A stretch of DNA of 64,000 nt from contig JAUWAU010000028.1 of NCBI GenBank assembly GCA_030601885.1, positions 1 to 64,000 of the forward strand. Direction: 5' to 3'. Origin of the DNA: Armatimonadota bacterium. GTDB taxonomy: Bacteria > Armatimonadota > Zipacnadia > JAUWAU01. The notes beneath the pieces were generated by a model. The model did not search any database. It saw only the letters and a program-made list of their open reading frames with translations, and was not told the origin of the DNA. Made by a program: the position numbers and the translations under genes. Positions 1 through 9,615 of the stretch are shown here, piece after piece. Each line of letters begins with the position of its first letter. The first letter of the stretch is position 1.

Positions 1-5
1 AGAAG

Positions 6-457
6 TTGCCCGGGCCGGAGCTCTGGGTGGTGTTGCGTCGCAGCCTGGGCGAGTCGGCAGAGCTCAAGGCGTATCTGAGCAACGCGCCAGCGCGCACGCC
101 CCGCCAGGAGCTGGTGCGGCTCAGCGGTCTGCGCTGGCCCATCGAGACGTGTTTCCAGCAGGCCAAGGGAGAGCTGGGCATGGATGAGTACCAGACGCGC
201 TCGTGGCGCGGCTGGCATCATCACATGACGTTGGTGATCCTGGCGCATCATTTCCTGCTTCGCCTCAAGCTGCAGCATAAAAAAGGGCGCCGGCGCTCAC
301 GCTCCGGCAAGTCTGTATCCTGCTGGCAGCCGCCTTCGCCCGCGGTGACCTGACTGCATCGGAGGCTATGGCGCTCGTGCGCCACATCCAGCGCACGAAC
401 CACAAGGCCAAAGTGTCTCACTATCGCCACCACGCTAAGCGCCGCGACAAACCATGA
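6..457 (+). pseudogene. 3' part of an IS701/IS4-like DDE transposase (5' end outside window), split by a -1 frameshift at an A6 run
   Basis: ORF 6..353 contains LRWPIETCFQQAKGELGMDEYQTRSWRGWHHHMTLVILAHHFLLRLKL, typical of IS701-type transposase C-termini. After A6 at 279-284 the -1 frame continues with RAPALTLRQVCILLAAAFARGDLTASEAMALVRHIQRTNHKAKVSHYRHHAKRRDKP to a stop at 455-457. Confidence 0.75.
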
Positions 458-695
458 TGAAGCGTCGTAGTAGTATTAATGGTTCATGGTTGATGGTTAA
501 TGACGACGAAGCATCTGCTCATCCCCACACACATGGCAATTGGCGCTAACCGTCGCCCTCCAATCCTCACTCCTTCGCGGTCTACTTCTCCGCCGTAACC
601 GCACAGAACACGGTACACGAGCCTTCCGCACGAAGGAAGAGGCCCGCCGTCGCCGAAAGAGCCAGAGCCTGCTTGCAGGGGACGGAGGCCTGAGA

Positions 696-2942
696 ATGAC
701 ACCGACGAGAACGTACCTCGGCGTCGGCTGGCGCCTTTGCGCGGTTGCAGCAGCGCTGTTCATGGCGGCCCGTGCACCGGCGGAACACCGTCCGCCGTCC
801 ATCGGCATCGTCGTCAACATGGGGCGCTACGATTCCGCCGCGGAAGCGGCCGGGGATGAGGCCAACGTCCGCTGGGGTGATATCGACGCAACCGACGACA
901 CCATCTGCACACAGTGCTTCGCGGCCTGCGAGCTCCGGCACTATCTATGCCAAATGACCGGGTTGGATGAGGACCAGGATGCTAACTTCCCCATCGTGGA
1001 CGACGAGGAGCTTCTCGAAGGCGACCTCATACTGATCGGCGGGCCCGACGGCAATGCGGTCACGCGGCGCCACGCGGCAGATCTGGGCCTCACACAGGCC
1101 GGCCTGGCCGCTCTCGGCCCAGAGGGTTTCCGCATCAAGACTACCGACGCTGGCGGGCAACGCATTCTCGTCATCGCCGGCGGCGGCCGCGTCGGGACGC
1201 TGTACGGTGTGTACGCCTTCCTCGAGCAGCTCGGCGTTCGTTGGTTCGCCCCGGGCCAGATCCACGAGTACGTGCCGCGGGGCGCACTCCCCCGCGTCCC
1301 CGACATGGACATCACTGAGCGTCCGGCCTTCGTCACCCGGGGCTTCTGGGCGTGGGAGGACCGGGGCAATGATGCATTCATCGACTGGATGGCCCGCAAC
1401 CGAATGAACCTGTGGTGCGACGCCCAGAGCAACCACCCGGCGCTCAAGAAGCGCGGCATTCAGCTCACCTGCGGCGGGCACAGGCATCAGTCCCGGTTCA
1501 TCAATCCGCGGGATCCGTACCCGTACAACCATCCCCGCTTCGTTGGCGACGAGGACAAGCCCGACGACCCGTATCCGGTCGGCGACCAGTACGCCGGCGA
1601 CGTTAACGAGGACGGCGTCCTGAGCTGCAGCGAGGCGCATCCCGAGTGGTACGGCCTCCGCGGCGGCAAGCGCAGCTTCAACATTCGCGGCGGCTTCGGG
1701 GACAACTTCTGCACCTCCAACGAGAGCGCCGTCACCGAGTTCATGAAGAACTTCGTCCAGGACTTCATCGACGGTGAGTGGCGCGATGCCGACAGCGTCA
1801 ACTTCTGGATGCTGGACGGGGGCAAATGGTGCGAATGCGACAACTGCACGACGCTCGGCATTCCCACGGATCGGAACTTGCTCCTCGTGCACCGGCTGCG
1901 GCAGGAGATCAAGAAAGCGCGCCTCCGGGGGCGCCTCGGGCGCGACGTGCGGGTTATCTTCCTGGCGTACGCCGATGTGCTGGCGCCACCCACGCGTCCG
2001 CTTCCACCCGACTTCGACTACGAGAACTGCATCGCGACCTACTTCCCCATCGCCCGCTGCTATGTGCATACCTTCGCCGACCCGAGCTGCACCGAGATCA
2101 ATGAACGCTACCGAAGCCACCACCACGGCTGGGCCGTGGATCCCAACCGCCATTACCGTGGGCAGATCTTCATCGGCGAGTACTACAATGTGTCCCGCTA
2201 CAAGTGTCTCCCGATCGTGTATGCCAAGGTCATGGCGAAGGACATCCCGTACTACTACGACACCGGAGCCCGCCACATGCACTACATGCACGTTACCACC
2301 GGGAACTGGGGCACGAAGGCGCTCACGAACTACCAGATGGCCCGCATGCTGTGGGACCCGAAGCTGGACATCGAGGCCCTGTGGGACGACTACTTCTCTC
2401 GGCGCTACGGCGCGGCAGCCCGCGTCATGCGTCACTTCTACGACACGCTCGAGAAGGCGCTGTGCAACGTGACTGTGCTGAAGTATCGTCTCGCCCGGCG
2501 GCTGGAGGGGAACTCAGCCGAGTTGTTCACGGACCGCCACATGAAGTATGAGCAATACCGCCCTGACACTGACGACGGTCCCGACCTGGTGGAGATGGTC
2601 CGGTACGTGGCGCGATGCCGCAAGCTGATCGATCGGGCAGAGGGGATGGAGGTGCCACAGCGAATCAAGGCGCGGATCGCGGAGGACGAGCGCGGCTTCG
2701 CCTACGGGGAGGGTACCATTCACCTCTTCGATCGCGTCGTCCAGGCGACCCTGGCCGACCGCGCGGGCAATGCCGACGAGGCGCGCAGACAGTTTCTCCT
2801 GGCCCGCCCGTATGCCGATGCACTGAAGGCGGACACGACATCTACCACTATGTCCTCCTCCCACGCCAACGAGTCCAACGCCTTCGTCGCCAGCCAGATC
2901 ACAAATGCCTACGCCCGCCTGGAGAAGAGGTACGGCGGATAG
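696..2942 (+). CDS. Secreted DUF4838-like (alpha-glucuronidase-related) protein
   Basis: ORF 540..2942; likely start ATG 696 after GGAGG, followed by a signal peptide. Contains LGVRWFAPGQIHEYVPR and WMLDGGKWCECDNC, as in DUF4838 proteins. Confidence 0.65.
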   Translation: MTPTRTYLGVGWRLCAVAAALFMAARAPAEHRPPSIGIVVNMGRYDSAAEAAGDEANVRWGDIDATDDTICTQCFAACELRHYLCQMTGLDEDQDANFPIVDDEELLEGDLILIGGPDGNAVTRRHAADLGLTQAGLAALGPEGFRIKTTDAGGQRILVIAGGGRVGTLYGVYAFLEQLGVRWFAPGQIHEYVPRGALPRVPDMDITERPAFVTRGFWAWEDRGNDAFIDWMARNRMNLWCDAQSNHPALKKRGIQLTCGGHRHQSRFINPRDPYPYNHPRFVGDEDKPDDPYPVGDQYAGDVNEDGVLSCSEAHPEWYGLRGGKRSFNIRGGFGDNFCTSNESAVTEFMKNFVQDFIDGEWRDADSVNFWMLDGGKWCECDNCTTLGIPTDRNLLLVHRLRQEIKKARLRGRLGRDVRVIFLAYADVLAPPTRPLPPDFDYENCIATYFPIARCYVHTFADPSCTEINERYRSHHHGWAVDPNRHYRGQIFIGEYYNVSRYKCLPIVYAKVMAKDIPYYYDTGARHMHYMHVTTGNWGTKALTNYQMARMLWDPKLDIEALWDDYFSRRYGAAARVMRHFYDTLEKALCNVTVLKYRLARRLEGNSAELFTDRHMKYEQYRPDTDDGPDLVEMVRYVARCRKLIDRAEGMEVPQRIKARIAEDERGFAYGEGTIHLFDRVVQATLADRAGNADEARRQFLLARPYADALKADTTSTTMSSSHANESNAFVASQITNAYARLEKRYGG

Positions 2943-3008
2943 CCATCACGCGCGGCCTGACGGAACCAAGCAGCCTTTCAACCCGATCGTAGCTTTGAGG
3001 TGACCAAC

Positions 3009-5504
3009 ATGCCGAACACCAGCCATCTCCTGCCGCTCACGTCCATCATTGCGCTCATCGCCGTCCTTGCCGGGGGCCTCTCCGCGTCTGCCGCCCCCCT
3101 CCGCCTTGGCGCCGACTGTCGGCTCGAAGACGACCCTCACGAGTATTACAGTCGGTTCGTGAGCTTTCGGCCCGCCGACGGAGCGACCGTAAACCTGAAC
3201 CCTCCGCGCTTTAGCTGGCCCTACGTGCCCGACATCTTTCCGGGCGAAAACGGCGCCTACCCCGTGAACCAGCGCTTCACGCTGCAGATCGCCAATCGGC
3301 CTCACTTCCACGAGCCGGTCGTCGAGGTCCAGGATACGCCCTTCAACTTCTACAATGCGCTCCCCGTGCTGCGCGGATCAGAGAAGTGGTACTGGCGCGT
3401 CGGGTACAACGCCGGCACGGACCGCGAGGAGTGGAGCGAGGTGCTCTCCTTCACTATCGCCCCGGACGCCACCGAGTGGGATCGCTCGGCCCTCGCCGAT
3501 CCGGCGAGGCACCTGCGGGGGCATCCGCGCATTCTCTGGGACGCCGAGAGCTGGCCGGAGATCAAACGCCTCCAGGACACCGACCCCGTCAGCCGCGAGG
3601 TGGCCGCGAAGGCCATCCAGGCGGCCGATCGGGACCTCCGGGCCGGCTGGTACAAGAACTTCCCGCAGGACGACAAGCAGCGACTGAGCTACATGCAAAT
3701 GTGCAAGGGCCTCGTTCGGCTCGGCTTCGCCTATCTGCTCACCGACGATCCCAAGTACCTCGGCTTCAAAGAGCGCCTCCTCCGCATGGCCTCCTGGCCC
3801 AAGGGCGGCTATGCCTCACCCGAGGGCGCCGGCGCGGTGGACAAGTGGGAATCGCATCTCACCGAGTACTTCGGGCTGCTCTACGACTGGTTCTATCACG
3901 AGTGGACGCCTGAGGAACGGGCGACGATCAAGAACTCCCTCGAGTGGCGTATTGACCATACGATCCACAGCTTCGCCTGGCAGCGCAAAGGCGGCACCGT
4001 CATGTCCCACGGATCGCTCGCCACTATCTGCCGCAGCCACGACTACGAGAACATCATGGTCACCACCACCGGCGCCCTGGCCATTGCCGACGAGAGCGAC
4101 ATCGGCCGGGAGGCCCTCGAGCTCGGCCTGCACTATCTCATCGGCATCACTAACGGCTTCGGCGCCGACGAGGGCTGGAACGAGGGCCCCGGGTACGGCA
4201 ACGGAAAGATGAAGTGGCTCATGGCCACCGCCATCTGCTGCGATACCGCGCTGCCGCTTGACTTCGGGAAGAACCCGGCGCTGGCTGCCTATGGGGATTT
4301 CTTCGCCCGCATCACGCCGGTGGGCACGCGGCACTGCTCCTTCGGCAATCGAGCGATCAACGAGCGCGACTGGGCCGGCGCCCGGGCCACGAACTTCCGC
4401 CGCCTCGCCTACCTCACCGGCGACGGGCGCTTCCTGAAGAACCACCACGAGACCCGCGAGCGACTCTACGGGGACGAGGGCAACTACAGCCCCTTCAACC
4501 CGTGGACGGAGTATGTGCTGCCCTACCACTACCAGCGCCCGCCGGAGCGCCTTGAGACCGAATATTCGAAGCTCTTCAAGATCGCTGGCTGGGTCACGGT
4601 CAACTCGCAGCCGCCCAGCTCGTACGCCGACTGGCCCTACTCCGTGGGCATGACCTTCCACTGCCGCCCGCGGGGAAACTACAGCCACGCCTTCCCCAGC
4701 GAGAACGCCTTCGACATCTGGGCCTATGGCGAGACCATCGCCCACGGCGGCGGCACGACGGCCAACCGCGACCCGTACCCCGACCAGAGCATGAGCCACA
4801 ACACGGTTCTCGTGGACGGCATGGGGCAGTGGCAGGACCGGGAGGCCAACCGACTCAAGCAAGTGGGCAATATCAGCGCCTACAAAGAGGGCGCCGGCTA
4901 CGTGTACTTCGCCGGCGACGCCTCGAACGCGTACCAGCGCACGCCGCACCTGAAACGCTTTATTAGGCACGTGCTCTACATGCGCGAGCGATACTTCGTC
5001 ATCTTCGATGACCTGGCGGTGGCCCGCGACCACGAGCCGAGCACGTTCCAGTGGCTCTATCACGTGTACCCCGAGACGCCCCTGGCGCTGGACGACGAGC
5101 GTGGCGCCTTCTCATATCAAGTCGGTAAGACACACGTCACCGTGCAGCACGTGGCCCACGTCGAGGGTCTCGAGCTGACCGATCGCGAAGGGCTCGACGG
5201 GCTCGTCAATCCCCTCACCGGCGAGGACTACCGCGACCGGTGGCTGAACCCGGCGAAGCCGAGGCGGGACAAGCCGCCACTGTTCGCCCACAACATCTGG
5301 GTCACCAACCGCACCCCGGCGCACGACTTCAACTTCCTGGCCGTCGTCTTTCCGTACCCGGAGGGCACAACGCCGCCGACGATCACTCGCCTCGACGACC
5401 TGACGGTGCGCGTTGCGTATGGCAAGCAGCAAGACACCGTCTCGTTCGATGTAAAGTCGCGCCACAAGCCGGATATTATCGTGGACTATGCGGCGATGCG
5501 GTAG
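3009..5504 (+). CDS. Heparinase II/III-like protein with N-terminal DUF4962-like region
   Basis: ORF 3000..5504; signal peptide; FRPADGATVNLNPPRFSWPY (DUF4962-like) and a heparinase II/III-like C-terminal half (SHNTVLVDGMGQ). Confidence 0.7.
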   Translation: MPNTSHLLPLTSIIALIAVLAGGLSASAAPLRLGADCRLEDDPHEYYSRFVSFRPADGATVNLNPPRFSWPYVPDIFPGENGAYPVNQRFTLQIANRPHFHEPVVEVQDTPFNFYNALPVLRGSEKWYWRVGYNAGTDREEWSEVLSFTIAPDATEWDRSALADPARHLRGHPRILWDAESWPEIKRLQDTDPVSREVAAKAIQAADRDLRAGWYKNFPQDDKQRLSYMQMCKGLVRLGFAYLLTDDPKYLGFKERLLRMASWPKGGYASPEGAGAVDKWESHLTEYFGLLYDWFYHEWTPEERATIKNSLEWRIDHTIHSFAWQRKGGTVMSHGSLATICRSHDYENIMVTTTGALAIADESDIGREALELGLHYLIGITNGFGADEGWNEGPGYGNGKMKWLMATAICCDTALPLDFGKNPALAAYGDFFARITPVGTRHCSFGNRAINERDWAGARATNFRRLAYLTGDGRFLKNHHETRERLYGDEGNYSPFNPWTEYVLPYHYQRPPERLETEYSKLFKIAGWVTVNSQPPSSYADWPYSVGMTFHCRPRGNYSHAFPSENAFDIWAYGETIAHGGGTTANRDPYPDQSMSHNTVLVDGMGQWQDREANRLKQVGNISAYKEGAGYVYFAGDASNAYQRTPHLKRFIRHVLYMRERYFVIFDDLAVARDHEPSTFQWLYHVYPETPLALDDERGAFSYQVGKTHVTVQHVAHVEGLELTDREGLDGLVNPLTGEDYRDRWLNPAKPRRDKPPLFAHNIWVTNRTPAHDFNFLAVVFPYPEGTTPPTITRLDDLTVRVAYGKQQDTVSFDVKSRHKPDIIVDYAAMR

Positions 5505-5566
5505 CAGCCAATAGCGCGCAACACTTCACGTAGCGCGGACCTTCTAGCCTGCGATCTCATTCAGTG

Positions 5567-5734
5567 ATGAGCTGGCCCGCAGGCGCCCGCGCTCCACGCT
5601 GGAGCGGAGTCCGGGTAGCACTCAACACGATCCAGGCCGAAGGGCACTTGCGCTTTTCGTATGCCAACTCCATCGAGAATATCAATGAAGGCATGCGTCG
5701 CCTCGCCGAGTATGTGCGCGGGCGACGCCAGTGA
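5567..5734 (+). pseudogene. C-terminal remnant of a PLP-dependent class I/II aminotransferase
   Basis: Short frame (55 aa, below the ORF-track cutoff) ending EGHLRFSYANSIENINEGMRRLAEYVRGRRQ*. Adjacent upstream frame reads SPGSTQHDPG, matching the usual PGSxFGPxGEGHLRFSY block across a frameshift. Confidence 0.6.
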
Positions 5735-5755
5735 CGCTGCGAGGGATCGACTACC

Positions 5756-6577
5756 GTGCTGAGCTGGGGCACCTGGGAATGTGCGGACTGCGGTCGCGCT
5801 CTTCGACCCGGTGACCGCCTGTGTCCCAACTGCGGCTCGACGCGGGCGCGTCGCCGCTACATTCCGTCGGGACGGCGCTTCAACTGGGCTTATGCGATCG
5901 TGGCGCTTCTTGTGCTGGGCGCCGTTGCATTCCTGGTGACATCGCGCTTCGCCCACCGGCCGTCTTCCACTGGGGAGGTGATCCGGCACTTCCGGCGAGG
6001 TCAGGAGTTGCTGGAGGCGGGTCGGCACGAGGAGGCAATTGCGGAGTTTGAGACGGTGACGCGCATGGCGCCCGAGAGCGTCGCCGGACACCACGAGCTC
6101 GCCAGGGCGTGCGACGTGGCCGGCCGCCATGCCGACGCCGTGCGAGCGCTGCGGCATACGCTGCGGGCGACGCTTACCGATAAGACCATCACGAACACCA
6201 CTCGGAACTCGGAGGAAGCCGAGCTCCGCTGCGAGCTGGCGATGCTCCTGGCCAAGGCCGACGCGTTCCCGGAGGCGATGGCAGAGATCGAGAAGGCCAG
6301 CCGTCGGGATCCGTCGATCGAGCGCACTCCCGACTATCAGATTGCGCTTGCCATCGTGCAAGCCGGACGGGGGCGGTTGGAGGCGGGGCGCCGGGCGCTG
6401 AGGCGTGCCATGGAGTTATCGCCGAAGGCCACACGCGACGCGGTCGAGCGCTGGATCGCCGACCGGCCCAACGGGCCGGAAGTGCCGCTGCTGCGGAGTA
6501 TTCTGGCCGAGGGCAACATGCCCCGGGGTGCCGCTTCCGACGTGGGGCCCTCGGCAGCTCCCATCGACGAAGGGTAG
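5756..6577 (+). CDS. Zinc-ribbon / TM / TPR-repeat protein
   Basis: N-terminal CADCGRALRPGDRLCPNC zinc ribbon, hydrophobic segment, TPR-like repeats. Confidence 0.6.
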   Translation: MLSWGTWECADCGRALRPGDRLCPNCGSTRARRRYIPSGRRFNWAYAIVALLVLGAVAFLVTSRFAHRPSSTGEVIRHFRRGQELLEAGRHEEAIAEFETVTRMAPESVAGHHELARACDVAGRHADAVRALRHTLRATLTDKTITNTTRNSEEAELRCELAMLLAKADAFPEAMAEIEKASRRDPSIERTPDYQIALAIVQAGRGRLEAGRRALRRAMELSPKATRDAVERWIADRPNGPEVPLLRSILAEGNMPRGAASDVGPSAAPIDEG

Positions 6578-6584
6578 CATCCGC

Positions 6585-6607
6585 TGCGCACCCCGGCTTG
6601 GTGCGCA
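6585..6607. terminator. Hairpin TGCGCACC-ccggctt-GGTGCGCA between convergent genes, possible bidirectional terminator
   Basis: Perfect 8-bp inverted repeat between the stops of 5756..6577 (+) and mutS (-); no clear U-tract. Confidence 0.4.
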
Positions 6608-6676
6608 ACCTCTGCCGCCCCACCCAGCGGTGACGCGGGGACAGTGAGCTGCCCGTGCTACCGTCGGCCCCCGAGG

Positions 6677-9514
6677 TTAACCCTTTTCCTTTTCGCCTTT
6701 TCCGTGCCTCTCCCCCGCCTTCCGCTTCGCTTCGTTCAGCCACGTAAGCGCCTCCATGGGGGTCATGGAGTCGAGGTCGAGGCCCTTGAGGGCATCGATG
6801 AGCGGGTCGGGGGCGGCCTCGAAGAGCTGGAGCTGCATCGGCGGGCCGACGCTCTTGGCATCCGGAGATATGCTCGTCACCTGATCACTCTCGAGCGTGT
6901 GCAGCACCTGCTGCGCCCGCTCGATGACCTGCGGCGGCAACCCGGCGAGCCGCGCCACCTGCACGCCGTAGCTGCGGTCGGTGCCGCCGGGGGCGATCTT
7001 GTGCAGGAACGTGATGTCGTCGCCCTCCTCCTTGACCAGAATGCGATAGTTCTTCACGCCCTCCATGATCTCAGCCAGCTCGTTGAGATGGTGGTAGTGC
7101 GTGGCGAAGAGCGTCTTGGCGCCGATGTGCTTGAGGATGTACTCAGAGATGGCCCAGGCGATGGCGAGCCCGTCGAAGGTCGATGTGCCCCGGCCGATCT
7201 CGTCCAGGATCACCAGGCTGCGGTCCGTGGCATTGTGCAGGATGTTGGCCGCCTCGATCATCTCGACCATGAAGGTGCTCTGGCCGCTGGCCAGATCGTC
7301 CCGCGCGCCGACGCGGGTGAAGATCCGGTCAACGAGCCCGATCTTCGCCGCCCCCGCCGGCACGAAGCAGCCGATCTGGGCCATGAGCACGATGAGCGCC
7401 ACCTGCCGCAGATAGGTGGACTTGCCCGCCATGTTGGGGCCGGTGACGATGAGCATCCGGTCGGTGCTGGTGTTGGCGTAGCAGTCGTTGGGCACGAAGG
7501 CCATGTCGGGATTCGCGCGCTCCACCACCGGGTGCCGCCCGCCGTCGATCCGGATCTCGTCGCCATCATGCACCATCGGCTTGCTGTAGCCATTCTCGAC
7601 GGCCACGCGGGCGAAGCTGATGAGCACATCGAGCTGCCCGAGAGCCGACGCCGTTTCCATCACTCGGCACGCATGCGCCGCTACCTGCTCACGAAGCCGG
7701 ACAAACAGCTCGCGCTCCAGCTCGGCGATCTTCTCCTCGGCGCCCAGCACCTTGGCCTCCTGCTCCTTGAGGCCCGGGGTGATGAAGCGCTCGGCGTTGG
7801 TGAGCGTCTGTTTGCGGATGTAGTCCTCCGGGACCAGATCGAGCTTGGCCTTCGAGACCTCGATGTAGTACCCGAAGACCTGGTTGAAGCCGACCTTGAG
7901 CGACTTGATGCCCGTGCGCTCGCGCTCGCTCGCCTCCAGCGCCGCGATCCACTGCTTGCCCGAGGAGCTCGCCGTCCGCAACTCGTCGAGCGCCTCGTCT
8001 ACGCCCGATCGCATCATCCCCCCGTCCGTGATCTGCGCCGGCGGGTCCTCGACGAGGGTCGTATCGATGAGCTCGGCCACGTCCTCGAGCGGGTCGAGGC
8101 GGTTGTGGATGTCGAGGAGTAGAGGCGTATTGAGGTTGTAGCCGGAGCAGCTTGCTCCGGCGGTCTTGGGCTGTGCAGACCTCGGGCTGGCAGCCCGAGC
8201 TACATTTCTGTGGCTGCCCTCCCTGTGGAGCGCCTCACGCACCGCCGGCAGATGCGTCAGCGACGCCTGCAGCGCGCGCAGGTCCCGCGCGTTCGCCGTG
8301 CCCGCCGCCGTTCGGCTCATGAGCCTCTCGATATCGCGAATCTGTCGCAGCTCCTGCCCGACCTCCTGCCCCAGATCGGGCGCGTTGACGAACTCCTCGA
8401 CCGCATCCAGCCGGCGCTCAATGTTTTGGCGATCGAGCAGCGGCTGCAGCACCCATTGCCTGCACAGCCGCGCGCCCATTGGGGTAAGTGTCTTGTCCAG
8501 AACGCCGAGCAGGCTTCCCTCTCGCGACCCGGCCGCCAGGGACGCGGTCAGCTCCAGATTCCGCCGCGTGGTGCCGTCCAGGACCATGAAGTCCTGGATG
8601 CTGTACGTCGTGATCCCGCTCAGGTGCGGCAGTGCGGCGAGGTGGTTGGCGCGCAGGTAGTCGAGCACGATCGCGGCGGCGGCAATGGCCGCCGGCATGT
8701 CGTGGCACCCGTAGCCTCGCAGCGAGCTCACGCCGAAGTGCTCCGCAAGCGCCTGGGCGGGCGACTTGTGGGGAAAGGGCTCTGTCTCGACGCGCGTAAG
8801 GCGCGCCTGCAGCCCTCGCTCGATGGCAGACCGGAGCGTGTCGTCATCATACAGCTCCGCCGGCAGCAGGCACTCCGCCGGCTGCAGGCGGTGAAGCTCG
8901 TCGAGCAGGACGCCGAGGCCATGGACGTTTGCTGTAGGGCGAGGATGCCTATCCCCGCCACCGTGTGGCGCAGCCTGCGAGGCTGCGGGCCCTCCGTCCG
9001 AAGAAGCCGAATCGCCACCGCCTCGACAGGCTGGCAGCCTGTCCCACACAGCAACCTCCGTAACCAGGAAATCCCCAGTAGACACGTCGGCTGCAGCCAA
9101 CCCGATGCGCTCGCCATCCCGGGCAAGCGCGACCAGGTAGTTGTGGCTGCCGTGCTCGAGCATGGAGTCTTCGAGCACCGTGCCCGGCGTGACCACGCGC
9201 GTCACCTCCCGCCGCACCAGCCCCTTGGCTTTCTTCGGGTCTTCGACCTGATCGCAGATGGCCGCCCGATAGCCCTTGCGTATGAGCCGCGCCAGGTATC
9301 GCTCCACCGCGTGGTGCGGTACGCCGCACATGGGGATGCGGCTGCCCTCGCCCGCCTCGCGCGAGGTGAGCGTCAGCTCGAGCTCCTGGGCAGCCACCTT
9401 GGCGTCCTCGCCGAAGAGCTCGTAGAAGTCGCCCATGCGAAACAGCAGCAGCACATCGGGGTACTGCCGCTTTATCGAGTTGTATTGCCGAAACATCGGC
9501 GTGAGTTTTGCCAC
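6677..9514 (-). CDS. mutS: DNA mismatch repair protein MutS, with two in-frame palindromic insertions
   Basis: MAKLTPMFRQYNSIKRQYPDVLLLFRMGDFYELFGEDA; Walker A TGPNMAGKSTYLRQVA; DEIGRGTSTFDGLAIAWA. Confidence 0.97.
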   Translation of the reverse strand: MAKLTPMFRQYNSIKRQYPDVLLLFRMGDFYELFGEDAKVAAQELELTLTSREAGEGSRIPMCGVPHHAVERYLARLIRKGYRAAICDQVEDPKKAKGLVRREVTRVVTPGTVLEDSMLEHGSHNYLVALARDGERIGLAAADVSTGDFLVTEVAVWDRLPACRGGGDSASSDGGPAASQAAPHGGGDRHPRPTANVHGLGVLLDELHRLQPAECLLPAELYDDDTLRSAIERGLQARLTRVETEPFPHKSPAQALAEHFGVSSLRGYGCHDMPAAIAAAAIVLDYLRANHLAALPHLSGITTYSIQDFMVLDGTTRRNLELTASLAAGSREGSLLGVLDKTLTPMGARLCRQWVLQPLLDRQNIERRLDAVEEFVNAPDLGQEVGQELRQIRDIERLMSRTAAGTANARDLRALQASLTHLPAVREALHREGSHRNVARAASPRSAQPKTAGASCSGYNLNTPLLLDIHNRLDPLEDVAELIDTTLVEDPPAQITDGGMMRSGVDEALDELRTASSSGKQWIAALEASERERTGIKSLKVGFNQVFGYYIEVSKAKLDLVPEDYIRKQTLTNAERFITPGLKEQEAKVLGAEEKIAELERELFVRLREQVAAHACRVMETASALGQLDVLISFARVAVENGYSKPMVHDGDEIRIDGGRHPVVERANPDMAFVPNDCYANTSTDRMLIVTGPNMAGKSTYLRQVALIVLMAQIGCFVPAGAAKIGLVDRIFTRVGARDDLASGQSTFMVEMIEAANILHNATDRSLVILDEIGRGTSTFDGLAIAWAISEYILKHIGAKTLFATHYHHLNELAEIMEGVKNYRILVKEEGDDITFLHKIAPGGTDRSYGVQVARLAGLPPQVIERAQQVLHTLESDQVTSISPDAKSVGPPMQLQLFEAAPDPLIDALKGLDLDSMTPMEALTWLNEAKRKAGERHGKGEKEKG
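8137..8204 (+). repeat. Double-hairpin element inside mutS
   Basis: TGTA - GCCGGAGCAgctTGCTCCGGC - 19-nt spacer - CTCGGGCTggcAGCCCGAG - CTACA. Confidence 0.85.
8933..9048 (+). repeat. Triple-hairpin element inside mutS
   Basis: TGTAG - GGCGAGGATgcctATCCCCGCC ... CGCAGCCTgcgAGGCTGCG ... GACAGGCTggcAGCCTGTC - CCACA. Confidence 0.8.
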
Positions 9515-9567
9515 CGAAGCAGCTCCGCAATCCCCATGTGCCCTGTGGGCGGAAGTGTGGTTCGGCG

Positions 9568-9597
9568 ATTATAACACCCGTACGGAGGGACGGACAA
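9568..9597 (-). promoter_or_regulatory. Putative sigma70-type promoter for mutS
   Basis: On minus strand: TTGTCC - 18 nt - TATAAT, about 55 nt upstream of the mutS start. Confidence 0.4.
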
Positions 9598-9615
9598 GGC
9601 GGGAACCGAGACGAG

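Noticed and set aside
945-2435. 496-aa minus-strand ORF opposite the DUF4838-like gene
   Set aside because: Antisense shadow ORF of a GC-rich gene; low-complexity Val/Ala/Arg/His-rich composition and no recognisable domain.
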